From Streptomyces flavotricini (lineage in GTDB: Bacteria; Actinomycetota; Actinomycetes; Streptomycetales; Streptomycetaceae), in contig NZ_JAINUL010000001.1 of the NCBI RefSeq assembly GCF_020639365.1, forward strand, positions 852,363 through 916,362: a stretch of 64,000 bases of DNA, given 5' to 3'. Made by a program: the position numbers and the translations under genes. Each line of letters opens with the position of its first letter. The stretch's first letter is position 1. The notes under the pieces are model-generated. The model worked only from the letters and a program-made list of their open reading frames with translations. It was not told where the DNA came from and searched no databases. Positions 52,733 through 61,848 of the stretch are shown one piece after another.

Positions 52733-53352
52733 GCGGACTCCTGGGCGGCGGCGAGGGTGCACAGGTAGCCCATCAGCGAGAGCAGGGCGTCACGGCAGGA
52801 CGACCGGTCGCGCGCGTCACAGGTGACGATGGGCACGGATTCGTTGAGGTCCAGCGCAGTCCGCAGGACTGCCACCGGGTGCTGCGGGGCCTCGGGGAAG
52901 GAGTTGACGGCCACGACGAAGGGGACGCGGCGGTCTTCCAGGCGGGTGATGATCTCGAAGCAGACTTCGATCCTGCGCGTGTCGACGAGGACCACCGCGC
53001 CGAGCGCGCCTTCGAAGATGCCGTTCCACAGGAACCAGAAGCGCTCCTGGCCCGGCGTCCCGAAGAGATAGAGGATCAGCTCCTCGTTGATGCTGATGCG
53101 GCCGAAGTCCATGGCGACGGTGGTGGTGTTCTTGCCCTCGGCACCGGGATTGTTGTCGATCCCGACACCGGCCTGCGTCATGGTCTCTTCGGTCGTCAGG
53201 GGCGCGATCTCGCTCACCGCCCCGACCATCGTCGTCTTGCCGACGCCGAAGCCGCCGACGATCACCACCTTGACTCCCCTGGCGCCGTACGGCAGCAGCA
53301 CGTCGGTGCCGCGGGGCCCGACGGCGGGTGCGTCAGAGATTGCGTAGTCCAT
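52729..53352 (-). CDS. cvnD: Conservon GTP/ATP-binding protein CvnD
   Basis: A small Ras/MglA-like GTPase of 207 residues: P-loop VVIVGGFGVGKTTMVGAVSEI, switch-like MTQAGVGIDN, LILYLFGTPGQERFWFLWNGIFEG and VVAVNSFPEAP. Its start overlaps cvnC by 20 bases and its stop overlaps the P450 start as ATGA. In conservons CvnD works with CvnA-C at the membrane as a signalling complex resembling eukaryotic G-protein coupling. Confidence 0.93.
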   Translation of the reverse strand: MDYAISDAPAVGPRGTDVLLPYGARGVKVVIVGGFGVGKTTMVGAVSEIAPLTTEETMTQAGVGIDNNPGAEGKNTTTVAMDFGRISINEELILYLFGTPGQERFWFLWNGIFEGALGAVVLVDTRRIEVCFEIITRLEDRRVPFVVAVNSFPEAPQHPVAVLRTALDLNESVPIVTCDARDRSSCRDALLSLMGYLCTLAAAQESA

Positions 53353-53689
53353 GGATCACCGCCTCCAGAAGGCCGAGTTCGGGGACCGCGGCGACGGGAA
53401 CCGGGGCGATCGCCTCGACCCGCCCGTCCTCGACGAGCTGCGAGAGCAGTGCCGTGAGGACGCTGAACGGCAGACTGAGATACGCGGATATCTCGGCCAC
53501 CGACAGCGGGTACTGGCACATGGCGAGGATCGCCGCCTGCTCGGGCTGCATCGCGGGTTCGGGTACGGACCTCGATGTGATGAGGGTGACCAGGTTGAAG
53601 GCCTTGGCCGACGAACCCGGGCCACCGGAGATGACGTAAAGCGGCACGGGACTGCCTTCGTCCCATGCGCCGTGGTGCTCTGATGTCAC
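53333..53689 (-). CDS. cvnC: Conservon DUF742 protein CvnC
   Basis: The 118 residues form a winged-helix-like DUF742 domain (SVPEPAMQPEQAAILAMCQYPLSVAEISAYLSLPFSVLTALLSQLVEDGRV). VPLYVISGGPGSS leads in. CvnC is a small acidic partner of CvnD. The start overlaps the cvnB stop by 4 bases. Confidence 0.92.
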   Translation of the reverse strand: MTSEHHGAWDEGSPVPLYVISGGPGSSAKAFNLVTLITSRSVPEPAMQPEQAAILAMCQYPLSVAEISAYLSLPFSVLTALLSQLVEDGRVEAIAPVPVAAVPELGLLEAVIHGLRNL

Positions 53690-54093
53690 ATCGCCTGCCC
53701 GACGTCATCACGCGGGGGGCTCGTCATGTGCTGGCCGATCCTGAACACGAGCGTGCGCATGCGGTCGCCCAGCAGCCCCGCGTCCACCTCCTCATCGGCC
53801 AGTACCGCGAGGTAGGCCCCGGGTCCGGCGGCCATCAGGGAGAAGTACCCGCCGTCGACCTCGATCCCGACCATGCGCGTCGAGCCGTCTCCGTGCGGGA
53901 ACTTCTGCGCGATGGCCTTCGCCAGGCTCTGCATCCCCGAGCAGGCCGCGGCGATCGCGTCAGCGGTGTCGGTCTCCGTGTTCGCTTGACCGATGCACAG
54001 ACCGTCCGACGAGAGGGCGACCACGTGTCGCACGTAAGGGACGCTGGAAGCGAGCTCCTTGAGCATCCAGTCCATGTTGGGCAGTGGCGTCAC
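53686..54093 (-). CDS. cvnB: Conservon roadblock/LC7 protein CvnB
   Basis: GTG 54093 starts three bases after the cvnA stop. The 135 residues are a roadblock/LC7 domain (DWMLKELASSVPYVRHVVALSSDGLCIGQAN, MVGIEVDGGYFSLMAAGPGAYLAVLA). Such proteins bind small GTPases and probably act as the CvnD partner. Confidence 0.92.
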   Translation of the reverse strand: MTPLPNMDWMLKELASSVPYVRHVVALSSDGLCIGQANTETDTADAIAAACSGMQSLAKAIAQKFPHGDGSTRMVGIEVDGGYFSLMAAGPGAYLAVLADEEVDAGLLGDRMRTLVFRIGQHMTSPPRDDVGQAM

Positions 54094-54095
54094 GG

Positions 54096-55577
54096 TTACT
54101 CATCCTCATCTGATGGCTCGGGATGGACGGAAGGGCCGGTACCCGATCTCTTGTCACCGTTGAACGCCTCCCACATCAGGCCCGGCTGCCGGGGCGCGCC
54201 GGCCGTTCCGGGGAAGGGCGCCGGGGCGACGGGGGGTTGGGGGGCCGTGCGGACGACCGGCGTGGGGACGGGTGACTCCCGCCGGCGCTGCGGCAGCCCG
54301 TTCGCGGTCTGCCGGGCCTCGACGGGCTCGCGCGGCGCCGTCGGGCTCGGCCCGATCGGAGCGACCGTACGCTTCGGCACGAACGGCTGGACCTTCCTGG
54401 GCTGTTGCTCGACGGTGGTGATCAGGCGCCTCGGGACGAGCACCACGGCCCGTACGCCTCCGTAGGCGGAGGGGCGCAGATCGACCTCGAGGCCGTTCTC
54501 GCGGGCCAGCCTGCTGACGACGGGCAGGCCGAGCTGCGTCGCCTCGCCCAGGTCGGCGAGTTCCAGGCTGGAGGCCCCCTGGGCCATCACGCGGTCGATG
54601 CGCTGCCGGACCTCTTCGGTGAGGCCGACCCCGCGGTCCTCGATCTCGATGGCGATGCCGGACGGCACCTCGCTCGCGCTCACCTCGACCGGGGTGTGCG
54701 GCGGCGAGAAGGTCGTGGCGTTGTCGAGCAGTTCGGCGAGCAGGTGGATCAAGGGCTCGGCTCCCGGACCGATGACGGCGACCTCCGTCACCGACTGCAG
54801 CTTCACGCGGGGATAGTCCACGATGCGTGACATGGCGCCGCGGAGGACGTCGTAGAGCGGGATCGCCTTCGACCACTGGCGTCCGGGGCGGGCGTCGCCC
54901 AGGACCGCGACGCTGGCCGCGAGGCGCCCGATCAGGGCGTTGCGGTGGTCGATGGCCTGCAGACCGTGGGAGACGACGATATCCGTGCCGTGCAGGATCT
55001 GCATGTCGTGGAGGTCCTTGGCGAGCTGATGCACGATCGCCTGAACGCGGCGCGCGATCGCCACCAGGGCCCGCTGGGAGGAGTCACGCGTCTGCTCCTC
55101 GGCCTCCACCGCCTCCAGGAGGGTCCGCAGAGCCGCCCGGAGGGCTTCGGCGAAGTCGCCGTCGAGATGGTCCCCGAACCTGACGGCCTGCAGGATCTCC
55201 GTGGCGGGGTCACCCTTCTGCATGCGCGCGACGGCCGCGGGGAGCAGCTCTTCGGCGAGCCATACCGTGGTGGCCCGTTGGTCGGCCAGGCGCCCGAAGA
55301 GTGCCGCTTCGCGCTGCGCGTAGTACTGCTGGACGTCGGCGGTCATCCGCGCGTGCCGGGCCCGCTCCGCCGCGCGCGCCCGGCGCGCCGTCTCGGCCGA
55401 GGTGATGGCCGTCAGAACGACCGCGACGAGACCGCACCAGGCAACCGGCGTATGTATCTGCGCGGGGACGAAGATCAGCGCTATGCCGCAGGCCCCGGCC
55501 AGCAGGCCGGGCGGGATGAGCCATGCCGGAGCCGCTGCGCGTGGCAGGCCTCCGGGGGTTGAACCGGTACGAACCAT
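54096..55577 (-). CDS. cvnA: Conservon sensor histidine kinase-like CvnA
   Basis: The 493-residue protein has two N-terminal membrane helices (LIPPGLLAGACGIALIFV and VAWCGLVAVVLTAITSAE), a long helical region (TADVQQYYAQREAALFGRLADQ) and a HATPase domain with N box LLAELLDNATTFSPPHTPVEV and G-box EIEDRGVGLTEEV. The HisKA phospho-acceptor His is not obvious, as is usual for conservon kinases. The C-terminal 90 residues are Pro-rich and disordered. ATG 55577 follows AGGGACC. First gene of cvnA-B-C-D-P450. Confidence 0.92.
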   Translation of the reverse strand: MVRTGSTPGGLPRAAAPAWLIPPGLLAGACGIALIFVPAQIHTPVAWCGLVAVVLTAITSAETARRARAAERARHARMTADVQQYYAQREAALFGRLADQRATTVWLAEELLPAAVARMQKGDPATEILQAVRFGDHLDGDFAEALRAALRTLLEAVEAEEQTRDSSQRALVAIARRVQAIVHQLAKDLHDMQILHGTDIVVSHGLQAIDHRNALIGRLAASVAVLGDARPGRQWSKAIPLYDVLRGAMSRIVDYPRVKLQSVTEVAVIGPGAEPLIHLLAELLDNATTFSPPHTPVEVSASEVPSGIAIEIEDRGVGLTEEVRQRIDRVMAQGASSLELADLGEATQLGLPVVSRLARENGLEVDLRPSAYGGVRAVVLVPRRLITTVEQQPRKVQPFVPKRTVAPIGPSPTAPREPVEARQTANGLPQRRRESPVPTPVVRTAPQPPVAPAPFPGTAGAPRQPGLMWEAFNGDKRSGTGPSVHPEPSDEDE

Positions 55578-56295
55578 CGGGGGGTCCCTAAACAGTCTGG
55601 AATGAGTGGACTGGGGGTGGAGCGGTGCGGCGGCGGGAGCGGTCGGGCCGCCGTACGGCCGAGCGCGGGTGAGGGCACGGGTGCCCCCGACGGGTCGGTT
55701 CGAGATCGCATCGGTGGTCACGCCTCCTTGCGGCCAGGCCTTCATCCGCGCGCGACACGGCATTCGGTCACTCACTGTGAGTGCAGCGCAACACGCAGGG
55801 GAGAATAGTCAGTTCGGGTACACCATGTGACCTTGCTGGAGCGGCAACCGACGGGTTGACCGACCTGGAACCGCAATTGATCGATCCCTGTCATGACACG
55901 CGCCGCGGACGCATGGAATCGACCGCATCTGACGGCCTGGCGGCACCCGCTCCCGCCCCGAGGTCCGCCGCCTCCTTCTCCGGGGCTTCCGCTCCCGGGT
56001 CCGTCGGCACGGGGCCCGGTCCGGACATGTGCTCTCGTCACCGGCCCGATCGCGAAGGACCGCGGGCGCCGACCGCACGCCGCGGCGCTCGTCGCCACAC
56101 CGGCGGAAGCCGTGCGGCAGCGGTCAACAACCGGCCACTACGGCTCCCCCGTTCAAGCGACACCCTCGAACCGCCGTTGACGGCTGTCCCGGCATGGGGG
56201 ACCGCACAGCGGGAAGCGCCCTCGCCCACGACGAAACTGCTCCGCAATTGACAGTTGGAGCCGTGGGTGACCGGGTGCGGCGGATGATGGCCATC
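55578..56295. promoter_or_regulatory. Long gene-free region upstream of the conservon, with a palindrome
   Basis: About 720 bases with no convincing gene: short frames exist but have poor codon bias. CACTCAC-T-GTGAGTG (55769-55783) is a perfect 7-bp inverted repeat about 190 bases before cvnA and a reasonable operator. It also contains the promoter of the YcnI-like gene at 56296. Confidence 0.45.
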
Positions 56296-57033
56296 ATGAA
56301 CAGATCACGCGCTCGCCTCCGTCGCCTCCGGTTCCGCAGGCTGGGCATCTCGGCCGTCGGCGCCCTGGTGGTCGTGGGCGTGGCCGCCGGCCCGGCCGCC
56401 GCACACGCCGAAGTCACAGCCTCCGACCCGCGTGCGCTCGCCGAGAACGTGACGCTGTCCTTCACCTCCGAGGCCGAGTCGGAGACCGCCGGCATCGCGG
56501 AGCTGCGGGTGGTACTGCCGAAGGGCATCGCTCCGGACGCCCTGACCCTGAAGGACGCTCCGAAGGAGTGGAAGCTCACGGCCACCGCGGACGGGTACAC
56601 GATCGGCGGCCCGGCCCTGCCCACCGGCACGGACGCCGAGTACAGCGTCACCGTGCGCCAACTGCCCGACGAGAAGTCCCTGGCCTTCAAGACCTTGGAG
56701 ACCTACGGCGACGGAAAGGTCTCCCGCTGGATCGAAGTGCCCACCGACGGCGAGGAGGTCGACAACCCCGCCCCGGCGCTCGAGCTGAAGGCAGCGGCCC
56801 CGGGAGCCAAGCCGATCTCCCCCGGCCCGTCCCCGGCGCCGAGCTCCGCCGCCCCCTCGATCCGGCCGTCGACCGCGTCCTCCTCGGCGCCCGCCGCGTC
56901 CGCGGGCGCGCGGGCGACGAGCGCCGAGGGTGCGGGCAGCAGCACGGGAGCCGTAGGCGTCATCGCGGCCGTACCCGTGCTGGGCGCCGCCGGCGCCCTC
57001 TGGTGGATGCGCCGCAACCGCGGCCGGGCCTGA
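56296..57033 (+). CDS. YcnI/DUF1775-like copper-associated membrane protein
   Basis: The 245-residue protein has a signal peptide ending GPAAA, after which the mature protein begins HAEVTASDP. N-terminal His of YcnI-type domains binds Cu(II) with a Trp; here EWKLTATADGY and RWIEVPTDG carry candidate Trp. DUF1775 strands follow (ENVTLSFTSEAESETAGIAELRVVLPKGI). A Pro/Ser-rich linker (ISPGPSPAPSSAAPSI) and one C-terminal helix (VGVIAAVPVLGAAGALWWM) with RRNRGRA anchor it. ATG 56296 is my choice; 56287 is possible. Convergent with the CopC-CopD gene, its usual functional partner. Confidence 0.86.
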   Translation: MNRSRARLRRLRFRRLGISAVGALVVVGVAAGPAAAHAEVTASDPRALAENVTLSFTSEAESETAGIAELRVVLPKGIAPDALTLKDAPKEWKLTATADGYTIGGPALPTGTDAEYSVTVRQLPDEKSLAFKTLETYGDGKVSRWIEVPTDGEEVDNPAPALELKAAAPGAKPISPGPSPAPSSAAPSIRPSTASSSAPAASAGARATSAEGAGSSTGAVGVIAAVPVLGAAGALWWMRRNRGRA

Positions 57034-57048
57034 CGAGAAGGGTCGTGC

Positions 57049-57078
57049 CGGGGCGGGTACCGGTCGGTACCCGCCCCG
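57049..57078. terminator. 13-bp bidirectional hairpin between copper genes
   Basis: CGGGGCGGGTACC (57049-57061) pairs exactly with GGTACCCGCCCCG (57066-57078) around GGTC. It serves the YcnI-like gene (stop 57033) and the convergent CopC-CopD gene (stop 57091). Confidence 0.8.
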
Positions 57079-57090
57079 TGCGGCGGCCCA

Positions 57091-58983
57091 CTACCTCGGC
57101 ACCGACGTGACGCGGACCGTGTCGTGCACGGTGACCTGGTCGATGTCGGTGGTGCGCACCGTGATGTTCAGGGTCCACACGCCGGGCATGGGGAGCCGCA
57201 GGTCGTAGGCGGCCCAGTACCCCTTCTGGTCCTTGAGCTTGGCGTCGAGCGGGCCGATGCCGAGCTCGTCCTGGGTGAGCGTGAGGCGGAGCTCCGGGAC
57301 GGCGGCGAGGCCGCCGTCAGAGGTGTAGACGACGGCTTCGACGGTGTTCTCGCCGACGCGGCCCGGCGCCAGCGTGATCTGCACCGTGCCCTGGTGGTTG
57401 GCCGTGCCCATGTCGAAGGGGACCGTGACCACCTTCACCCGCGGTTCCCCCGCGGAGGCCGCCGCCGCACGCTCGCCGGCGGCGCGGCTGGGCTGGGTGC
57501 CGGTGAGCACGGTGGTGATCACCAGGACCAGGACACCGAGCACGGCCTCGACGGTCACCATGCGCCGCAGGCTGCGCCGGTACGTGCCGGCCCCGAAGGG
57601 GGGCGGCTCGCCCTCGTCGCCCGGCGCGTCCCCGGCTGGTGCGCCGGGCGCGGTGCCGAGTTCCGTTCCCGCCGCGGGAGCGGGCGCGCCGACCGGCTGG
57701 GCGACCCGCACCCGCTCGGGGGCGGGCACCGTCGACACGTCCGTGGCCGGCGACGCCCCGCGGACGAGGCGGGCGGTCCAGCGGCGGGAGAAGGAGGCCG
57801 CCCACAGCACCATGACCACAGCGGCGATCTTCACGACGAGGGTCTTGCCGTACGACGTGGTGGACAGCGCTTCCCAGGAGCCGACTTGCCGCCAGGACTG
57901 GTACACCCCGGTACCGACGAGAACCGCGACGGCGCTGAAGGCCAGCGTCGAGAAGCGGCCGATCGCGGCCGCCGGGACCTCCCGGCCGTCGGATCCCCGG
58001 CGCCTCAGGAGGAGCAACAGCGTGACCAGGCCGCCCAGCCAGACCCCCATGGCCAGCAGGTGCAGAGCGGCGACGGGCATGGCCAGCGCCACCTGGATGC
58101 CGGCGGAGGCGTGTTCCGCGGCGGCCCACGTGACCGCCAGGGCCGCGGCGAGCAGCGCGCCGACCAGGCGGCCGCGGACACCGGGGTCGGTACGGTCCGG
58201 GCGTCGGACCGACCTCCTGAGGAACACCGCGGTGACCGCCAGGAGGACGAGCCGTGCGATCAGCGCGGCACCCGGCCGCCCGGTGACGGTCCCGCCCCAC
58301 TGCGCCGGGTCGAAGGCCGAAGTCACCCCACCGGCCGTCTCGTACGGGCCGCGCAGCAGCAGCATGACCACCGTGGACGCCGTCAGCGCGGCCCATCCCA
58401 CCACCAGCAGCCTGCGCACCGGTCGGACCGCTCCCGCTGCGGGCCAGCACACGAGGACGAACGCGGCCGCTCCGACGAGGAGGGCCAGACCGCTGTAGGC
58501 GACGTAGCGCAAGACCCCGTACAGGCGTCCGACCGCCGTGTCGTCCGGCGATCCGGTCGCCACCACGGCGGCGGTCTCGGACGGCGCGCCGATGGAGAAG
58601 ACGAACGCGCCGGAGATGGGGTGGCCGTCGGCGGAGACGACCCGCCAGGCCACCGTGTAGGTGCCCTGGGGCAGCTTGCCGGACAGCTCCACCCGTGCGG
58701 TGTCGTCCTTGCCGTCCACGTGCTGGGCGGGACGCGGGTTCACCCGCTCGTTCCGCGGCGACAGGACCCTCAGCGAGTCGTCGGAGAAGCCGACCGACTC
58801 GGTGAAGGTGAGCGTGACGTACCGCGGCTCCGTCTTCAGGACGGTGCCGTCCGCGGGATCGGAGCCGCTCAGTCCGGCATGCGCGAAGGCCGGTCCCGCC
58901 CCGCCGAGGAGCAGGGCGAACAGGGAGGCGACCAGCGCCAGGACGGTCAACGGCCTCCTCGCGGGAAGCGATCCACTGGACAT
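57091..58983 (-). CDS. CopC-CopD fusion, copper uptake/resistance membrane protein
   Basis: The 630 residues begin with a signal peptide, after which a mature CopC domain starts HAGLSGSDPADGTVLKTEPR; its His and the VSADGHPISGAFVFSIG motif are the copper ligands. Eight or so membrane helices of CopD follow (RYVAYSGLALLVGAAAFVLV, TWAAAEHASAGIQ, VAALHLLAMGVWLGGLVTLLLLL with conserved His). A C-terminal extracytoplasmic beta domain (VPFDMGTANHQGTVQITLAPGRVG to VHDTVRVTSVPR) is DUF-like. In Gram-positives this arrangement imports copper, mostly for cytochrome oxidase. Confidence 0.92.
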   Translation of the reverse strand: MSSGSLPARRPLTVLALVASLFALLLGGAGPAFAHAGLSGSDPADGTVLKTEPRYVTLTFTESVGFSDDSLRVLSPRNERVNPRPAQHVDGKDDTARVELSGKLPQGTYTVAWRVVSADGHPISGAFVFSIGAPSETAAVVATGSPDDTAVGRLYGVLRYVAYSGLALLVGAAAFVLVCWPAAGAVRPVRRLLVVGWAALTASTVVMLLLRGPYETAGGVTSAFDPAQWGGTVTGRPGAALIARLVLLAVTAVFLRRSVRRPDRTDPGVRGRLVGALLAAALAVTWAAAEHASAGIQVALAMPVAALHLLAMGVWLGGLVTLLLLLRRRGSDGREVPAAAIGRFSTLAFSAVAVLVGTGVYQSWRQVGSWEALSTTSYGKTLVVKIAAVVMVLWAASFSRRWTARLVRGASPATDVSTVPAPERVRVAQPVGAPAPAAGTELGTAPGAPAGDAPGDEGEPPPFGAGTYRRSLRRMVTVEAVLGVLVLVITTVLTGTQPSRAAGERAAAASAGEPRVKVVTVPFDMGTANHQGTVQITLAPGRVGENTVEAVVYTSDGGLAAVPELRLTLTQDELGIGPLDAKLKDQKGYWAAYDLRLPMPGVWTLNITVRTTDIDQVTVHDTVRVTSVPR

Positions 58984-59237
58984 GAAGGCACGGTCTCCGA
59001 AGCGGCGGTGATGGAGAAGTCCGGACGTTAGTGCGGCCGGCCACGGGATCGGGCTGTTTGAGCAACTTCGGCTAAAGACCGCGCGGAGGGCTCGACTCGG
59101 GCCGTTTTCCCTGTATGGCCGTCAGGGCGACGGTCACGAGGACCGCCGGCGGAATGCACCGAGGTCACGGCATGTGGTTTCCTGGACCCCGTCTCGCACC
59201 GTGACGAGGCGACCACGTAACGTAAGGGGATGGTGTC

Positions 59238-59777
59238 GTGAGCGTTCTGGACATCAAGCTGGAGCGGGCGTTCGACGTCTTCGACTCGGACCGCGACGGG
59301 CGGCTCGTGAAGTCGGACGTCATCGGCCTCTCGGACAAGCTCGCCGAGTCACTCGGCTACGCCCCCGATGCCGTGGACGGGCTCCGCAACTCGCTGGCCG
59401 ACCTGTGGGACACCGTCTTCCACAAGATGGACAAGAACGACGACGGAGCGGTCGACCGGCAGGAGTTCCGGGCGGCGTTCCGCGCGCGGATCGTCACGGA
59501 CCAGAACCGGATCTGGGAACGGATCAGGAACATGAGCAACGCCTGGACCGAGCTCGGTGACCGCGACGGCGACGGCATGCTGAGCCGCGAGGAGTACACC
59601 GACCTGCTGCACGGCATGTTCCGCCTGCCCCGGGAGACCTTCGAAGAGGCGTTCAACCAGCTGGACATCGACGGTGACGGGCAGTTGAGCCGCGACGAGA
59701 TCAGCTCCGCGATGAAGGAGTACTACACGAGCGAGAACCACGCGGCACGCGGCAACCAGTTCTTCGGCCGCCTCTGA
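59238..59777 (+). CDS. Calerythrin-like EF-hand calcium-binding protein
   Basis: GTG 59238 follows AAGGGGATG. The 179 residues hold four EF-hand loops: DSDRDGRLVKSD, DKNDDGAVDRQE, DRDGDGMLSREE and DIDGDGQLSRDE. All begin with Asp; the first ends in Asp instead of Glu, so it may bind weakly. Proteins like this act as cytoplasmic Ca(2+) buffers or sensors in Streptomyces. It precedes the flavin reductase by 185 bases. Confidence 0.95.
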   Translation: MSVLDIKLERAFDVFDSDRDGRLVKSDVIGLSDKLAESLGYAPDAVDGLRNSLADLWDTVFHKMDKNDDGAVDRQEFRAAFRARIVTDQNRIWERIRNMSNAWTELGDRDGDGMLSREEYTDLLHGMFRLPRETFEEAFNQLDIDGDGQLSRDEISSAMKEYYTSENHAARGNQFFGRL

Positions 59778-59844
59778 GCGGCCGGGCGCAGGGGGGAACC
59801 CCGCGCCCCCCTGCGCCCCGCCCGCCTCATCGCCTCTCGAACGT

Positions 59845-59864
59845 AACCGAACCGAACCGAACCG
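59845..59864 (+). repeat. Four tandem AACCG pentamers
   Basis: AACCG is repeated four times without interruption in the leader of the flavin reductase gene, followed by further GGCCGATC/CGATCG elements to 59895. The role is unknown; it could be a slippage-prone leader or a regulator site. Confidence 0.5.
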
Positions 59865-59962
59865 ACCTGGCCGATCCGGCCGATCGAACCGATGCGCCTC
59901 GCGCCCCCGCTCGCCGAACGCGGGCGGGGCCGATCTCCCAAGACCTGCCTGGAGGACCCCTG

Positions 59963-61579
59963 ATGGCCAATGCCGCACTGCCGGTGATCGTTCTCTCCGA
60001 CCCCGATCCGCTCCGCCGGCACGAGACGGCCGAGCTGGTGCAGAGCTGGTACCGGCACTCGTTCCGGGTGCTGCAGGTCGGGGGGCCGGCGGAAGTGGTC
60101 CGGGCGCTGACGGCGCTGGCCGACCGGAAGGTACGGGTCGCGGCCGTCCTCGCGGACGAGGCACCCGACTCCGGCGCCGCGCATCCCGGCGTGCGCTGGC
60201 TGCCGTTGACCGGACACTCCGGCGCCGTGCCCGGTGCCCGTACCGACACGGACGCGGGCGGCGGGGCGGCCCGGGGCGAGGAGAGCCCTGCCGAGCACCT
60301 TCGCGGCGCGCTCGACGACTCCCTGTGCACGTGGAGCGCCGACTGCCAGGGGGACCTGCCCACCGCCGAGGTGCGCGGCAGCCGCTTCTCCCCCGCGGCG
60401 TACGCGGTGCGCGACTTCCTCGGGCGCAGCGGCGTGCTCTTCCGGTGGCTGCCCGAAGAGGACCTGCGGGAGGCTGCGGTGACGGTCCGGCTGGGCGACG
60501 GCACCGAGATGGTGGACCCTCCGATCAGCGCGCTGGCCGAGCGGCTCGGCCTCATCCGGCCGGCCGGGCAGGACCACTACGACGTCGCGGTGATCGGCGG
60601 TGGTCCGGGCGGCCTGTCCGCGGCGGTGTACGCCGCCGCCGAGGGCATGAGCGTGGTGGTGATCGAGGACGACGCGCCCGGCGGGCAAGCGGGAACGACC
60701 TCGCGGATCGAGAACTACCTCGGATTCCCCGTCGGACTCACGGGCGGCGACCTGGCCCAGCGCGCGTTGCAGCAGGCGCAGCGGGCCCGCGTCGAGTGGC
60801 AGCCCACCCGGGTGGCCGGGCGGGTGACCCCGACCGGCAAGGGCGGCCACACCGTCGATTTCGTCAAGGCCGGCACCGAGGAGTCGGCCTCGGTGACCGC
60901 GGCCGCCGTGGTGGTCGCGACGGGCGTGGACTGGAACCGCCTGACGGCCCCCGGCGTCGACCGCCTCCTCAATTCCGGCGTGTACTACGGGTCGTGCCTG
61001 TCCGACGCCCCTTCGACCGCCGGGGAGGACGTGTACATGGTGGGCGCGGGCAACTCCGCCGGCCAGGCCGCCCTCTACTTCGCACGGTACGCCCGCTCCG
61101 TCACCCTGCTCGTACGCGGCGACGACCTCGGCACGTCCATGTCGAACTACCTGGTCCAGCGGATCGAGCGCACTCCGGGCCTCCAGGTCCTGCTGGGCAC
61201 CGAGGTGGCCGAGTGCCTCGGCGGCTCGACGCTCACCGGACTCAGGCTGAGGAGCCGCCAGGGCGGGGAGCGCACCGTCACCGCGCACTGCCTGTACGTC
61301 CTGATCGGCGGCCGCCCGTCGACCACGTGGCTCGGTGACACGCTGAACCTCGACGACCGCGGGTACGTCCTGACCGGCAGCGGCGGAGCCGCCCCGGACG
61401 CGCTGCCGATGGAGACCAGCCTGCCCGGCGTGTTCGCCGTGGGCGACGTGCGCTCCGGTTCCGTCAAGCGGGTCGGCGCCGCGGTGGGCGAAGGTGCGGC
61501 GGTGGCCCAATCGTTGGTCGAGTACCGGCGCCGGCACCCGGAGCGCTTCCAGGACGCACGGGTGTCCTGCGGCTTCTGA
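59963..61579 (+). CDS. Thioredoxin-reductase-like flavoprotein with degenerate receiver
   Basis: ATG 59963 follows CTGGAGGACC. The 538-residue protein has the same architecture as 31989-33665: N-terminal receiver-like part (VIVLSDPDPLRRHETAELVQSW), linker (FLGRSGVLFRWLPEEDLREAA) and flavoprotein (VAVIGGGPGGLSAAVYAAAEGM, PGGQAGTTSRIENYLGF, VYMVGAGNSAGQAALYFARYA). The receiver lacks a clear phospho-Asp site (only AVLADEAPDSG), so it cannot be phosphorylated normally. The CxxC is again missing (NSGVYYGSCLS). It stands alone, without a kinase. Function likely redox sensing or reduction of an unknown partner. Confidence 0.88.
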   Translation: MANAALPVIVLSDPDPLRRHETAELVQSWYRHSFRVLQVGGPAEVVRALTALADRKVRVAAVLADEAPDSGAAHPGVRWLPLTGHSGAVPGARTDTDAGGGAARGEESPAEHLRGALDDSLCTWSADCQGDLPTAEVRGSRFSPAAYAVRDFLGRSGVLFRWLPEEDLREAAVTVRLGDGTEMVDPPISALAERLGLIRPAGQDHYDVAVIGGGPGGLSAAVYAAAEGMSVVVIEDDAPGGQAGTTSRIENYLGFPVGLTGGDLAQRALQQAQRARVEWQPTRVAGRVTPTGKGGHTVDFVKAGTEESASVTAAAVVVATGVDWNRLTAPGVDRLLNSGVYYGSCLSDAPSTAGEDVYMVGAGNSAGQAALYFARYARSVTLLVRGDDLGTSMSNYLVQRIERTPGLQVLLGTEVAECLGGSTLTGLRLRSRQGGERTVTAHCLYVLIGGRPSTTWLGDTLNLDDRGYVLTGSGGAAPDALPMETSLPGVFAVGDVRSGSVKRVGAAVGEGAAVAQSLVEYRRRHPERFQDARVSCGF

Positions 61580-61597
61580 CCCGAACGCCCGGCCGGG

Positions 61598-61629
61598 CCT
61601 GCCGCCACCGCCCGCACGGTGGCGGCAGG
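61598..61629 (+). terminator. 13-bp hairpin after the flavin reductase gene
   Basis: CCTGCCGCCACCG (61598-61610) pairs with CGGTGGCGGCAGG (61617-61629) around CCCGCA. It starts 19 bases after the stop at 61579. Confidence 0.75.
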
Positions 61630-61696
61630 CAAGACCCTCGAGATCAGCAACTCCAGCAAGGACAACGGGGCACCCGTCCAGCGGTGGGAGCACGCC
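61619..61696 (+). pseudogene. Possible ricin-type lectin repeat remnant
   Basis: The plus frame reads AGKTLEISNSSKDNGAPVQR then WEHA, resembling one ricin-B trefoil repeat (loop of the form LDxxNxSxxxGxxVxxW). Before and after it the frame has no coding character. It is a short fragment, and the match could be chance. Confidence 0.3.
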
Positions 61697-61848
61697 TCCG
61701 ACCGTCCTTCGCCACGCAGGGCTGGTCCATTGACCGGCTCTGCGGACGGCCCGGGACACACCCGTCGGCCGGCCCTTCCCGCTGAGGCGGCGAGGGCCGG
61801 CCGACGGCGTCCGTGGTGGCGGAGGGCCGGGACGTCGGAGGTCACGGG

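Noticed and set aside
55781..56251. 156-codon plus-strand frame upstream of the YcnI-like gene
   Set aside because: Mixed composition, no ribosome-binding site, no fold-like pattern; treated as non-coding.
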